From a virus: a stretch of DNA of 22,218 nucleotides. The translations under genes were made by a program, and so were the position numbers. The notes below the pieces were generated by a model, which saw only the letters and a list, made by a program, of their open reading frames with translations, had not been told where the DNA came from and searched no databases. Shown one piece after another: positions 15,374 through 22,218 of the stretch. The DNA is taken from IMG/VR virus record IMGVR_UViG_3300025137_000334, positions 1 through 22,218 of that record; one strand, written 5' to 3'. The number at the start of each line of letters is the position of its first letter. Positions within the stretch are counted from its first letter, which is position 1.

Positions 15374-17935
15374 TTAAACTCGATTGTCGAAGGCTGAGGT
15401 TAACCATTGTGGCGCGTGTTTCCTCCTATATTCTTTAGCCTTTGCACCCCAACAAGCTTTTTCTGATTTGTGCGGACCTAAATGCGAAATATCTACATGA
15501 AGGTTGCCAGTCATATAATCGTCATCGGCTCCTATAGAACCGATACCGTTATTTAAAAGCACTAGTACAAAATCTCTTAGCGCGTCGATGTCTTTAGAAC
15601 TCTTGCTGGCCGCGTGTATTCTTCGCCCTTTGTCGTTGTAAACACGCATGTCTACGGCATATCCACCATCGTGTCGTTTTGAACCTTCCCTTCTCGTACC
15701 TCGACCTATATAATCTTGACCACCTGAGTATATCACAAGACTATAATTTTTCTCAGCAGCAGAAGCTTCTAAGATTTTCATTAACTTTGGCTGAATTGGT
15801 TTATTACGTATTTTGCTGCTAAAGTTTGAAGAGTACGATACGTTACCAGGAACCGCATTTTTAAACTCGTCTGTGGGTGTGCCATTAATACTATCGTCGA
15901 CCGGGTCGCCTTCGCTGCCTTCATTTAAAGCATCTATAATCCTTTGTTTTTTCTCATTACCGAGCTCAGCGCTATATGCCCACGACGCCATAAATATAAG
16001 TTGGATGTTTATTCCTTCTTCGCTAAAGAAATATCTCTTTACAGCAGCGGCCATTTGGCCCGGAAATTTTGACAGTAAATCGTAATTGGCTTGATCCTGA
16101 AACGAGATATTCAGAGAGTTTTGACCTTCGAAAATAAAGCCGACTGGTGGGATTGTATCATCCTCCCAGATTAAAAAATCATTTATCTCGTAGTCAGGAG
16201 TCGGGAAGAATTCCTTCCTCAAATTATATATGTTCTCCTGCAAGTACTTTTGGTACCAAATGATCCAATCCGACATCATCTTATATGGAACCGCAAATAA
16301 ACCAACCTCGTGCATTTCAGCACGCATTTCGTCCAACCTAGCTTCTGACAGAGGAATAGGCTCTTTCGCATGCATAAATTCCCGAGCTGTCACGTAATCA
16401 GGACCCTTAGCTATTTCTTTTAATTTCTCCCATTTTTCTGGCCCATTCCTAAGATAATTTGCCCATATATAAGCATCATCATTTCTAAGCTCAGTCCACA
16501 AATTATGCCAATCGGAATACGCTTTCTCGTATTTTGCAGGAGTGATACCTGTGGCTGCCTGCACCTCGTTTTGCGCAGTGTTCTTTGACTGAGTAGGAAC
16601 AACAGAACTCTGCTCAGGATCCTCAATATCCCTCTCAGGTATACTAGGAAGCTCGGGTTTTTTTACCAAACTACCGTCGGCCCCTGTCTTTCCCTCAAGG
16701 CCAACCAGCGAACATATATCTAAACCTCCGATATCATCAAAGTAACCAGCTACGTTATCAACAGCACCCTTCCACTTTTCGTTGAGCTTGTCTATTGCAT
16801 TAAAATCGTCAGGGTCCACGCCCGCTATATCAGCAGCTAGATTTTGTATCTGAGCCCCTTTTGGCAGGCTGTTTTCTATATCGGCCTTTAACCCCTCGAG
16901 CTTTTTCTCGATATCCAAAAGGCCTGTTGAGGATGCTGCTGCAGCTACTGCTGCCTTAGCATCTTTGAGTCTTTCGCTTATGCCGTCTGTTGCTATGCCT
17001 GGTATTTTTATATCACCGGGAAACCCTACGCACTTTGTTGGGTCTAATGCTGGAACAACTGCAGCAACTACGGCGAACGCAGACAAAGCAGTTTCGAAAC
17101 TTGGAGTATCATCGATACCATCACCAGTTGTATCACCGGGTATATCTCTATATAACGTATTAGGTGACGTCATTGCAGCAACAGTAAATGGATATGTTAG
17201 TGCTCCACTATATACTGCATAAGACGTGTTACTACTATTATCAAATAACCATGTATCACCAGAACTATGTGGGCGTAGTGTCCAATTCGATTCTTTACCG
17301 TATATTGTTTCGAACTGTTCTTGTGTCGCGAATGGTGCAAACAATCCAAATCGATTATCTCCATTAGTACCAGCCATAACACTAAAATCTCCAAAGCCTC
17401 GAATCAAAGGTGTATTAGATACAGAATCACTATTGCAACCAATGAGTATATCAGTGATCGGGCCGTTTGTAAATATTGGTGTTATACTATCGATCGATCG
17501 TGCTGCAGTGTGGAACTTAGCTACAGGTGTTTGGCTACTCCCTAAGTAACCAGTATTAGTCACAGCTAATGTGTAATAAGGTCCATCAGTTAAAGTGCTA
17601 ATAACTGCCGGGGTAACTAATACGTTTGTAACAGAATCGCTCTGAGTATTTGAAAGTTGTGGATACGCTAAATTACTACCTAATGCATTATTACTATTAG
17701 GATCTTCGACAACATCGATTAGAATATAAAACGTATGATTTAAAGTTGTTTGACTCCAGCAATAAACAAAGTTACCGAATCGTACAACAGTCGGAAATGT
17801 ATCCCATAATGACCAATCAGTATCGGTATTAGTACTCCATATATCAGTGTAATCGTTACTACCATAGGCAATAACCTCTGCAGAACCTTCAGCACTTATG
17901 ACTGTTTTTGTTATTGGATAATTTATCGTTGCCAT
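15374..17935 (-). CDS. Large virion protein with C-terminal M15-type zinc peptidase domain (probable tail-associated lysin)
   Basis: Probable tail-associated cell-wall hydrolase of 853 residues. Near the C-terminus, HDGGYAVD (755-762) fits HxxGxAxD, the M15 peptidase zinc motif, and GNLHVDIS (810-817) supplies the second histidine (H813) in an HVD context as in M15 peptidases of the YcbK type. The predicted zinc ligands are H755, D762 and H813; acidic residues D804-D806 and D815 are candidate general bases. Such enzymes cut peptide bonds in peptidoglycan stems. The N-terminal 260 residues are beta-rich. DTTGDGIDDT (268-277) resembles a calcium-binding loop. Residues about 315-360 are helical and 480-690 are rich in Trp and Tyr. 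The gene starts after gp5, with AGGA inside the gp5 end as a ribosome site. gp5 lacks the T4 lysozyme domain, which fits this protein supplying the activity. Confidence 0.75.
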   Translation of the reverse strand: MATINYPITKTVISAEGSAEVIAYGSNDYTDIWSTNTDTDWSLWDTFPTVVRFGNFVYCWSQTTLNHTFYILIDVVEDPNSNNALGSNLAYPQLSNTQSDSVTNVLVTPAVISTLTDGPYYTLAVTNTGYLGSSQTPVAKFHTAARSIDSITPIFTNGPITDILIGCNSDSVSNTPLIRGFGDFSVMAGTNGDNRFGLFAPFATQEQFETIYGKESNWTLRPHSSGDTWLFDNSSNTSYAVYSGALTYPFTVAAMTSPNTLYRDIPGDTTGDGIDDTPSFETALSAFAVVAAVVPALDPTKCVGFPGDIKIPGIATDGISERLKDAKAAVAAAASSTGLLDIEKKLEGLKADIENSLPKGAQIQNLAADIAGVDPDDFNAIDKLNEKWKGAVDNVAGYFDDIGGLDICSLVGLEGKTGADGSLVKKPELPSIPERDIEDPEQSSVVPTQSKNTAQNEVQAATGITPAKYEKAYSDWHNLWTELRNDDAYIWANYLRNGPEKWEKLKEIAKGPDYVTAREFMHAKEPIPLSEARLDEMRAEMHEVGLFAVPYKMMSDWIIWYQKYLQENIYNLRKEFFPTPDYEINDFLIWEDDTIPPVGFIFEGQNSLNISFQDQANYDLLSKFPGQMAAAVKRYFFSEEGINIQLIFMASWAYSAELGNEKKQRIIDALNEGSEGDPVDDSINGTPTDEFKNAVPGNVSYSSNFSSKIRNKPIQPKLMKILEASAAEKNYSLVIYSGGQDYIGRGTRREGSKRHDGGYAVDMRVYNDKGRRIHAASKSSKDIDALRDFVLVLLNNGIGSIGADDDYMTGNLHVDISHLGPHKSEKACWGAKAKEYRRKHAPQWLTSAFDNRV

Positions 17936-17939
17936 ATTA

Positions 17940-19247
17940 TTATGATCCTACTCCTGTTCCCCCGATTGATGCGTTTGTATCGCCTTGTGATGTAGCGTCA
18001 GCTGCTGTATTTGGTTGTGAATGCATATGTGTTATAAGAGAAACACCACCACCTCCAGCTACTACATCACCGCTCACTCTTGCGTTTGGTGTATTTATGT
18101 GTATCTTTTCAGGACAGTTAATCTTAAGATTCTTAGAAGAGTTAATTGTTTTTGATCCTAAACATATATCAAAATCGTTGTTTATTATAGTATTATTTCT
18201 ATCAGCACCTACAATTAATATATCATTTACTGATATGTTTTGTGTTCGTGACGCACCTACTTGTAACGTTTGGTTAACGCCGATTGTAGTTTGCTGGTCA
18301 TCGCCTACACTAATAACTTGCCCGTCCTTTACTTTAAGCAGATCAGTAGTGCCTATATTAAATTCACGCTTGCCGACAACCTCTGTGATAGAGTCTCCGC
18401 CTATTTTAGTTTTAACATTACCTTCCACATTAAAGGTCATGTCTTTTCCTACGTCGACAACATAGTTACCCTCACATTTAACATTTACGTCTCCATCCAC
18501 GGTTAAATTGCAATTACCAACTATATAGACAGTGTTATCCTTAGAGTGTACTGTATAGCCATCCCCTACTATAGTATCTATCTTAGATCCATCACTTATA
18601 ATGTCAGACGATGTACCAGAGCTATGTGTAGTAGATATTCTCTCATAAGTAGGTGTATCATCGTATTCAATTATGTGTCCAGCCTCAGTTTGTGTAACAT
18701 TATTGTGTGGATATTGGGGATTATAGTATGTTTTTGGGTCTGGTAGTGATACACCTTTATCTTCTGGTTTATCTTCATCGGATAGGCTAGATAGATGTGG
18801 TTGTCTAGCAATAGGTATGTCTGTAACTCTTTGTGCTAGTCTGTTTTTGTATACATCTGATATAGAATCGGTAGCACTATTCGGTGTATCTGTTCCAGTT
18901 TGTTTAGGGTATGTACCATTCGGGTCTTTAAAACCTTCTCCGTCTTGTACTGGTTGTGTACTTTCTCCTGGTAGTGAGCCAAGTATCAAGGCTTCTTGTT
19001 CGTTCGGGCCGTCAATAAATGTACCAAACACCCAGCTGCCTTGTACGAGTCCGAGTGTCTGCCCTATACCTGATGTCGATGCGCATGTCACTGGCATAAC
19101 TACATTATACCATGGTAGGCTCTTGGTCGGCAGTAGTGTTAAATCTTCGGTGTGCTTACCAAATATACGTACGCGTACACGATTTAATTGAGATGGATCG
19201 TTATTATCTTCTACGACACCAATAAAGAATTGTGGATTTTGAATCAT
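17940..19247 (-). CDS. 5: Baseplate hub spike gp5, without lysozyme domain
   Basis: Central spike protein that pierces the outer membrane. Residues 1-95 form the expected OB-fold (FFIGVVEDNNDPSQLNRVRV, LPWYNVVMP, GSWVFGTFIDG, LILGSLPGE). A linker follows. From about 225 to 400 a repetitive stretch (VDGDVNVKCEGNYVVDVGKD and TTIGVNQTLQVGA) is the intertwined triple beta-helix. At 435 residues against 575 in T4, the T4-type lysozyme segment between OB-fold and helix is absent. The C-terminus has DVVAGGGGVSLITHMHSQP, with H407 and H409 forming an HxH motif. In P2 gpV-type spikes such histidines from three chains hold an iron ion at the tip. The ATG overlaps the preceding stop (ATGA), suggesting coupling with the gp27-like gene. 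Confidence 0.9.
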   Translation of the reverse strand: MIQNPQFFIGVVEDNNDPSQLNRVRVRIFGKHTEDLTLLPTKSLPWYNVVMPVTCASTSGIGQTLGLVQGSWVFGTFIDGPNEQEALILGSLPGESTQPVQDGEGFKDPNGTYPKQTGTDTPNSATDSISDVYKNRLAQRVTDIPIARQPHLSSLSDEDKPEDKGVSLPDPKTYYNPQYPHNNVTQTEAGHIIEYDDTPTYERISTTHSSGTSSDIISDGSKIDTIVGDGYTVHSKDNTVYIVGNCNLTVDGDVNVKCEGNYVVDVGKDMTFNVEGNVKTKIGGDSITEVVGKREFNIGTTDLLKVKDGQVISVGDDQQTTIGVNQTLQVGASRTQNISVNDILIVGADRNNTIINNDFDICLGSKTINSSKNLKINCPEKIHINTPNARVSGDVVAGGGGVSLITHMHSQPNTAADATSQGDTNASIGGTGVGS

Positions 19248-20608
19248 AATGTTGTTTCGGGTTGTATCGAATCAGTCTTTGCTACTATCTCTGTATCATG
19301 TACACCATCTTTGAACGTATGAATACAAGAAAATATAAGATACTGGCCCGATAACATAAGGTCATACCGCTCTGTATCTGATTTTCCAGTGTACTCTTTA
19401 TATATAAGTGGATCGGTTGCCTTCGGAAAATGTAATGCTATCGTTCTTCCTGGGTTAAGAAGTGTATCTCCCATCACAGTAAAGCTATGAGAACATGCAT
19501 CATAGTTAGAAATATATGCACGTGAGATATGTGATTGCTCTTCGGCGAGCTCATTCATATTCTTTGGTCCATTATACGACGAACGATTCACATAATGGTA
19601 TGCTATATTCGCTTGTGGTATCTTATTCAATGGTGATCCCGCCTCAGATTCACGTTTATTCTTGACAGATTGACCATACGCTACATTCTTTTTTGATGTA
19701 CTGTATTCACTCTTTAATACCTTTGAAGCATCGAATATATGCTTACGATAATTCTTTTTAGCGATATCCACATAACGATTTTCAGATGCAAACGCACCTT
19801 TCTTCGCTTGTAATGATGGTGCAAGGCCGATATTTGAATTGACTTTCAGCATCTGTGTAGACCTCTCTAGATAGTTGGCATGCGTATTCGGTGTAGTATC
19901 TAGTTGATTTGTACTTCGAAACGTTTTATAAATAGGATTCTCATCTCTATTGTTAATATAGCTCAAAGACGTAAGTTGAACAAACCCTGAAAGGTCTTGG
20001 TACAAAAAATATGGTGTGCGATTAATATCTGCAGCAGTATCTAGTACTGTCATAGCTGCTCTCAGTGGATTTGATATGTTTATATTACCATCGAATTGTG
20101 TACCGCATTTACCAAATGTAGCAAAATTCGACACATTCAAGTCGTCTTTCATGATTCGCTCGATGATAGACACGTTAGTTCCAGATATTGTTCGCGAAAT
20201 TGTTTTAAGCGGTGCAATATAAGCATGCTCTGACACAGCAACTAATGTATAAGCCTGCACCTGTGAGTTTTCAGCGTTCCTAGCGTAATCATTATATTCC
20301 TGTACGTAAAACTTATAAGATAGTGTACGTTCAACATCAAATGATTTAGTGACAATTTCAATATAAAGAATTTCGTTACCAGTAATGTTAAATTCTTCTA
20401 GGAAGTTTGATTCATCACGGATCCCAACCTCGCATACAAGCGCAGGAGAAAAAAGACTTTCGTGTATCTTAGTATAACCCACCATGCCACGTATGTCACG
20501 GCGTTGGCCGTTAACATTTTCCATGACACACTCTGTCAATTGATAGGCAGAATTCCCTATAGAATTACCTTTTTCATCAACAAAGCCTCTATTAAATTTA
20601 TCACTCAT
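19244..20608 (-). CDS. Baseplate hub protein, gp27-like
   Basis: Probable hub ring protein that links tail tube and gp5 spike. The match to T4 gp27 (391 residues; 454 here) is at the level of layout. ITGNEILYIEIV (76-87) resembles T4 MDGNEIIQISVA, and the C-terminal part has the pattern LNPGRTIALHFPK ... SGQYLIFSCIHTF ... DTEIVAKTD. This parallels T4 LTPGVKIIF ... EFYVDEVIHEL ... THLYMFTN. It lies directly upstream of gp5 and overlaps it by 4 bases (ATGA). It overlaps the gp53 end by 8 bases. Such D-V adjacency is also found in P2-like phages. No Shine-Dalgarno sequence is seen, so coupling is likely. An alternative is another hub subunit that is not orthologous to gp27. Confidence 0.7.
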   Translation of the reverse strand: MSDKFNRGFVDEKGNSIGNSAYQLTECVMENVNGQRRDIRGMVGYTKIHESLFSPALVCEVGIRDESNFLEEFNITGNEILYIEIVTKSFDVERTLSYKFYVQEYNDYARNAENSQVQAYTLVAVSEHAYIAPLKTISRTISGTNVSIIERIMKDDLNVSNFATFGKCGTQFDGNINISNPLRAAMTVLDTAADINRTPYFLYQDLSGFVQLTSLSYINNRDENPIYKTFRSTNQLDTTPNTHANYLERSTQMLKVNSNIGLAPSLQAKKGAFASENRYVDIAKKNYRKHIFDASKVLKSEYSTSKKNVAYGQSVKNKRESEAGSPLNKIPQANIAYHYVNRSSYNGPKNMNELAEEQSHISRAYISNYDACSHSFTVMGDTLLNPGRTIALHFPKATDPLIYKEYTGKSDTERYDLMLSGQYLIFSCIHTFKDGVHDTEIVAKTDSIQPETTL

Positions 20609-21614
20609 TCAGCAGTTTTTTAAATTCTCGTGCGAAGGCCTCTATGTATATTGGATCTACCACTTTGATTTTTTTTCTCAAATTATTTTCCTCTATTATG
20701 TCATCATATATTGACACATAATTGCTCGCTTCAGGACCTGCATTATATTCACTTATTTCCTCGTTAATATTTGTTGGATCGTAATAATGTGCAGGAGCAA
20801 GAGATCCGTCTTTCCAATACTGAGTAGATGTTAACGTGTAATTTGCATCTAAGATATCATCTGGATAATTTTCAAAAAAGGCATTCGGCCTAAATCTAAC
20901 TGCAATTGGTCTTAGCTCGTCTAAAAATGATTTACGAAGGCCTATAGTTGTTGAATTATCACGAAATTGAACGCTAAAATCTCCGGAAGCTTCGCTAATA
21001 TAGAATAAATTAATTTTTGATTCAGCCGAATATTTAATATCTAAGGTGCTTTCTGTGCCTACTTCAGCATTTACCGATGCATCTTCTGCAAACCAAGTGA
21101 TGTCGCTATTATCAATCCAAATAAGAGACATATTTGGATCATAATCTATAATCTTAGCCGAAGCAAATACTCGTTTATTTTGCTCAGTACCAATAACTTT
21201 ACACAACCTTAAATACGGAGAATAAGATGTATTTTTAAACGGAATACCCGTTATCATTGATCTCCTCCCTTGGCTGTCAGCCTCTCCAACTGGAAATCTA
21301 AACGCAGAAATGTTTTTGTACTGATTAGCTATATAGTTTTTAATCTCGCTATCGCCTTTTGGCCATGCTGATAGACCCTCTTTTAATGAGTCGTTAGTGA
21401 TAAAAAATGTCCAATAGTAATCAGGTGTGCCATAAAGTCTATGCGAAACTGTGTCAGGCCTTTCTGCATTGATAATATCAACTGTATTATATGCATATGA
21501 GTTTTGTGCTAATCGATCAATAACATCCACATAGCGAAAATAGTCGGTGATTACAGTTTGAATAGCATCGCCTTGTACACTATACAAAGCTTTTGGAAAT
21601 TGATTAAAAAACAT
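20601..21614 (-). CDS. 53: Baseplate wedge subunit gp53
   Basis: Homologue of T4 gp53, which clamps adjacent wedges around the hub. The N-terminal half shows the family pattern: MFFNQFPKALYSVQGDAIQT, a helical DYFRYVDVIDRL, then ERPDTVSHRLYGTPDYYWTF (51-70) and FITND. The last part matches T4 RPEELANAIYGNPQLYWVLLMCND. The C-terminus (residues 310-337) is helical (KKIKVVDPIYIEAFAREFKK), as in T4 (RQIKIIAKSDINSFMNDLIR). At 337 residues it is longer than T4 gp53 (196), with extra sequence in the middle (about 95-305). A 73-bp space precedes it without an obvious TATAAATA. Its end overlaps the next gene by 8 bases. Confidence 0.88.
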   Translation of the reverse strand: MFFNQFPKALYSVQGDAIQTVITDYFRYVDVIDRLAQNSYAYNTVDIINAERPDTVSHRLYGTPDYYWTFFITNDSLKEGLSAWPKGDSEIKNYIANQYKNISAFRFPVGEADSQGRRSMITGIPFKNTSYSPYLRLCKVIGTEQNKRVFASAKIIDYDPNMSLIWIDNSDITWFAEDASVNAEVGTESTLDIKYSAESKINLFYISEASGDFSVQFRDNSTTIGLRKSFLDELRPIAVRFRPNAFFENYPDDILDANYTLTSTQYWKDGSLAPAHYYDPTNINEEISEYNAGPEASNYVSIYDDIIEENNLRKKIKVVDPIYIEAFAREFKKLLNE

Positions 21615-21687
21615 TGTGTTATATTTACTTTATTATTCGTGTGGTGGATATAGATTTTTAACTTTTCAAAAATGTCGCGTGGCCATA
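21615..21687 (-). other. 73-bp intergenic space before gp53
   Basis: AT-rich in its downstream half (AATAATAAAGTAAATATAA on the minus strand). No exact TATAAATA, hairpin or ribosome-binding site is seen. A degenerate late promoter cannot be excluded. Confidence 0.4.
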
Positions 21688-22218
21688 TCATTTGCCAGTA
21701 ATTTTTTTGGCAAAATTAATTGCATTTTGGGCTGATTTCGCCTTAGTTATTTGTTCTTCACTTTCCTTTAGATTTTTCAGGGCCGTATCCTGAAGTTCTG
21801 CAACACTATCTGTTAAGCTGTTAAATGCTTCGTCAAATTCATTTTCTCTGATACCGTCTTCAAGATCAACAATTTCCTCCCGCGTAAGGATTTTTGTTTC
21901 TTGGAATTGTAACGACACGTCAATTTCATAAGGTGACATGTCTTCATCACGAAAAGTGTTTGACGACGCATTTATAACTGTATTTGCCGCTGTAAGATAA
22001 CATGAATAAATTTTAGGCATATAGGTTAATTCTTTCCCTCCTTTTGGCTCTAGAAATTCAATAATCCACTTTGGCGGGTATTTAAGCATAAAACTACTAA
22101 CACCTCCTAATTTCGATGCATACACCTTTTCTCTAAATACTCGTTGTATAGCATCGATCTCCTGGACTTCCTGCTTGGATTTTCCGATCATTTTAAAATC
22201 AAATTGGAAATTTCTAAG
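21688..22218 (-). CDS. Baseplate tail-tube cap/initiator, gp48/gp54 family, C-terminal part (5' end beyond window)
   Basis: The frame stays open past the ATG at 22191 to the window edge and adds LRNFQFDFK before that methionine. The ATG is therefore internal and the gene is cut by the right edge. The visible part reads FQFDFKMIGKSKQEVQEIDA, then FREKVYASKLGG, SFMLKYPPKWIIEFLEP, and ends with SPYEIDVSLQFQETKILTRE and a charged helical tail. A field of beta strands with the ending 'Y-E-I-D-x-S-L-x-F-x-E' is typical of T4 gp48 and gp54, which cap the hub and start tail-tube assembly. The fragment is too short to choose between gp48 and gp54. It lies just upstream of gp53, fitting the hub-to-wedge order. 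Confidence 0.75.
   Translation of the reverse strand, partial: LRNFQFDFKMIGKSKQEVQEIDAIQRVFREKVYASKLGGVSSFMLKYPPKWIIEFLEPKGGKELTYMPKIYSCYLTAANTVINASSNTFRDEDMSPYEIDVSLQFQETKILTREEIVDLEDGIRENEFDEAFNSLTDSVAELQDTALKNLKESEEQITKAKSAQNAINFAKKITGK

Noticed and set aside
17908-18465. 185-residue open frame on the plus strand
   Set aside because: Lies antisense to gp5 and the start of the M15-domain gene, which have clear family support. Its composition looks like an antisense translation and no promoter or ribosome site is seen.
17940-19247. T4-type lysozyme domain in gp5
   Set aside because: No muramidase catalytic pattern and no room for a 160-residue domain between the OB-fold and the beta-helix.
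19927-19934. TATAAATA on the plus strand
   Set aside because: It lies inside the gp27-like gene, antisense, and no plus-strand gene follows. The word arises from Ile-Tyr-Lys codons and is probably chance.
22189-22191. ATG at 22191 as the start of the gp48/gp54-family gene
   Set aside because: The frame continues upstream without a stop to the window edge, and the added residues (LRNFQFDFK) fit the family, so the ATG is internal.
1-22218. tRNA genes, CRISPR arrays, insertion sequences, attachment sites or defence genes
   Set aside because: Looked for on both strands by reading. No cloverleaf, spaced direct repeats, transposase or nuclease motifs were noticed. The window appears to be purely virion-structural.

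Overview
This window looks like the baseplate and tail-fibre late region of a T4-like myovirus, probably a marine one of the cyanophage or pelagiphage type. The DNA is AT-rich (roughly upper thirties percent G+C, judged from sampled lines). Every supported gene is on the minus strand, so transcription runs from base 22218 towards base 1. No host-type, RNA, CRISPR or transposon genes are seen. The assignment rests on recognisable T4 baseplate families (gp48/gp54, gp53, gp27-like, gp5, gp25, gp6, gp7-like, gp8), an N-terminal DUF4815-type module in a giant structural protein, and six copies of the T4 late-promoter octamer TATAAATA, all in intergenic or gene-end positions. The host is not determinable from the window.

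Layout in transcription order. 22218-19244: the C-terminal part of a tail-tube cap/initiator protein (gp48/gp54 family), then gp53 (wedge) and a gp27-like hub protein. 19247-14947: gp5 spike without a lysozyme domain, an 853-residue protein with a C-terminal M15-type zinc peptidase signature, and an unrecognised 141-residue protein. 14937-9921: wedge proteins gp25, gp6, a gp7/P2 gpI-like protein and gp8. 9908-1: a 1,891-residue DUF4815-type protein, a 61-residue coiled-coil protein, three small or medium virion proteins (234, 116 and 119 residues), a 557-residue fibre protein, and the first 263 codons of a second fibre protein that runs off the left edge.

How the genes work together. gp27-like and gp5 would form the central hub and membrane-piercing spike below the tube cap. 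gp53, gp25, gp6, gp7-like and gp8 would form the wedges around it. The giant DUF4815-type protein and the fibre genes would supply the periphery and host recognition. The spike-to-wedge order gp5, gp25, gp6, gp7-like parallels V, W, J, I of phage P2. The cell-wall-degrading activity that T4 carries inside gp5 seems to have moved to the neighbouring 853-residue protein.

Genes are packed with overlaps or gaps of a few bases. The longest spaces are 104 bp (792-895), 73 bp (21615-21687), 66 bp (11520-11585) and 43 bp (2570-2612). There is no gene-free stretch over 300 bp. Good Shine-Dalgarno sequences are scarce. At two junctions the upstream stop codon lies inside a TATAAATA octamer with the next ATG 5-7 bases beyond it, and a third junction has a one-mismatch version.
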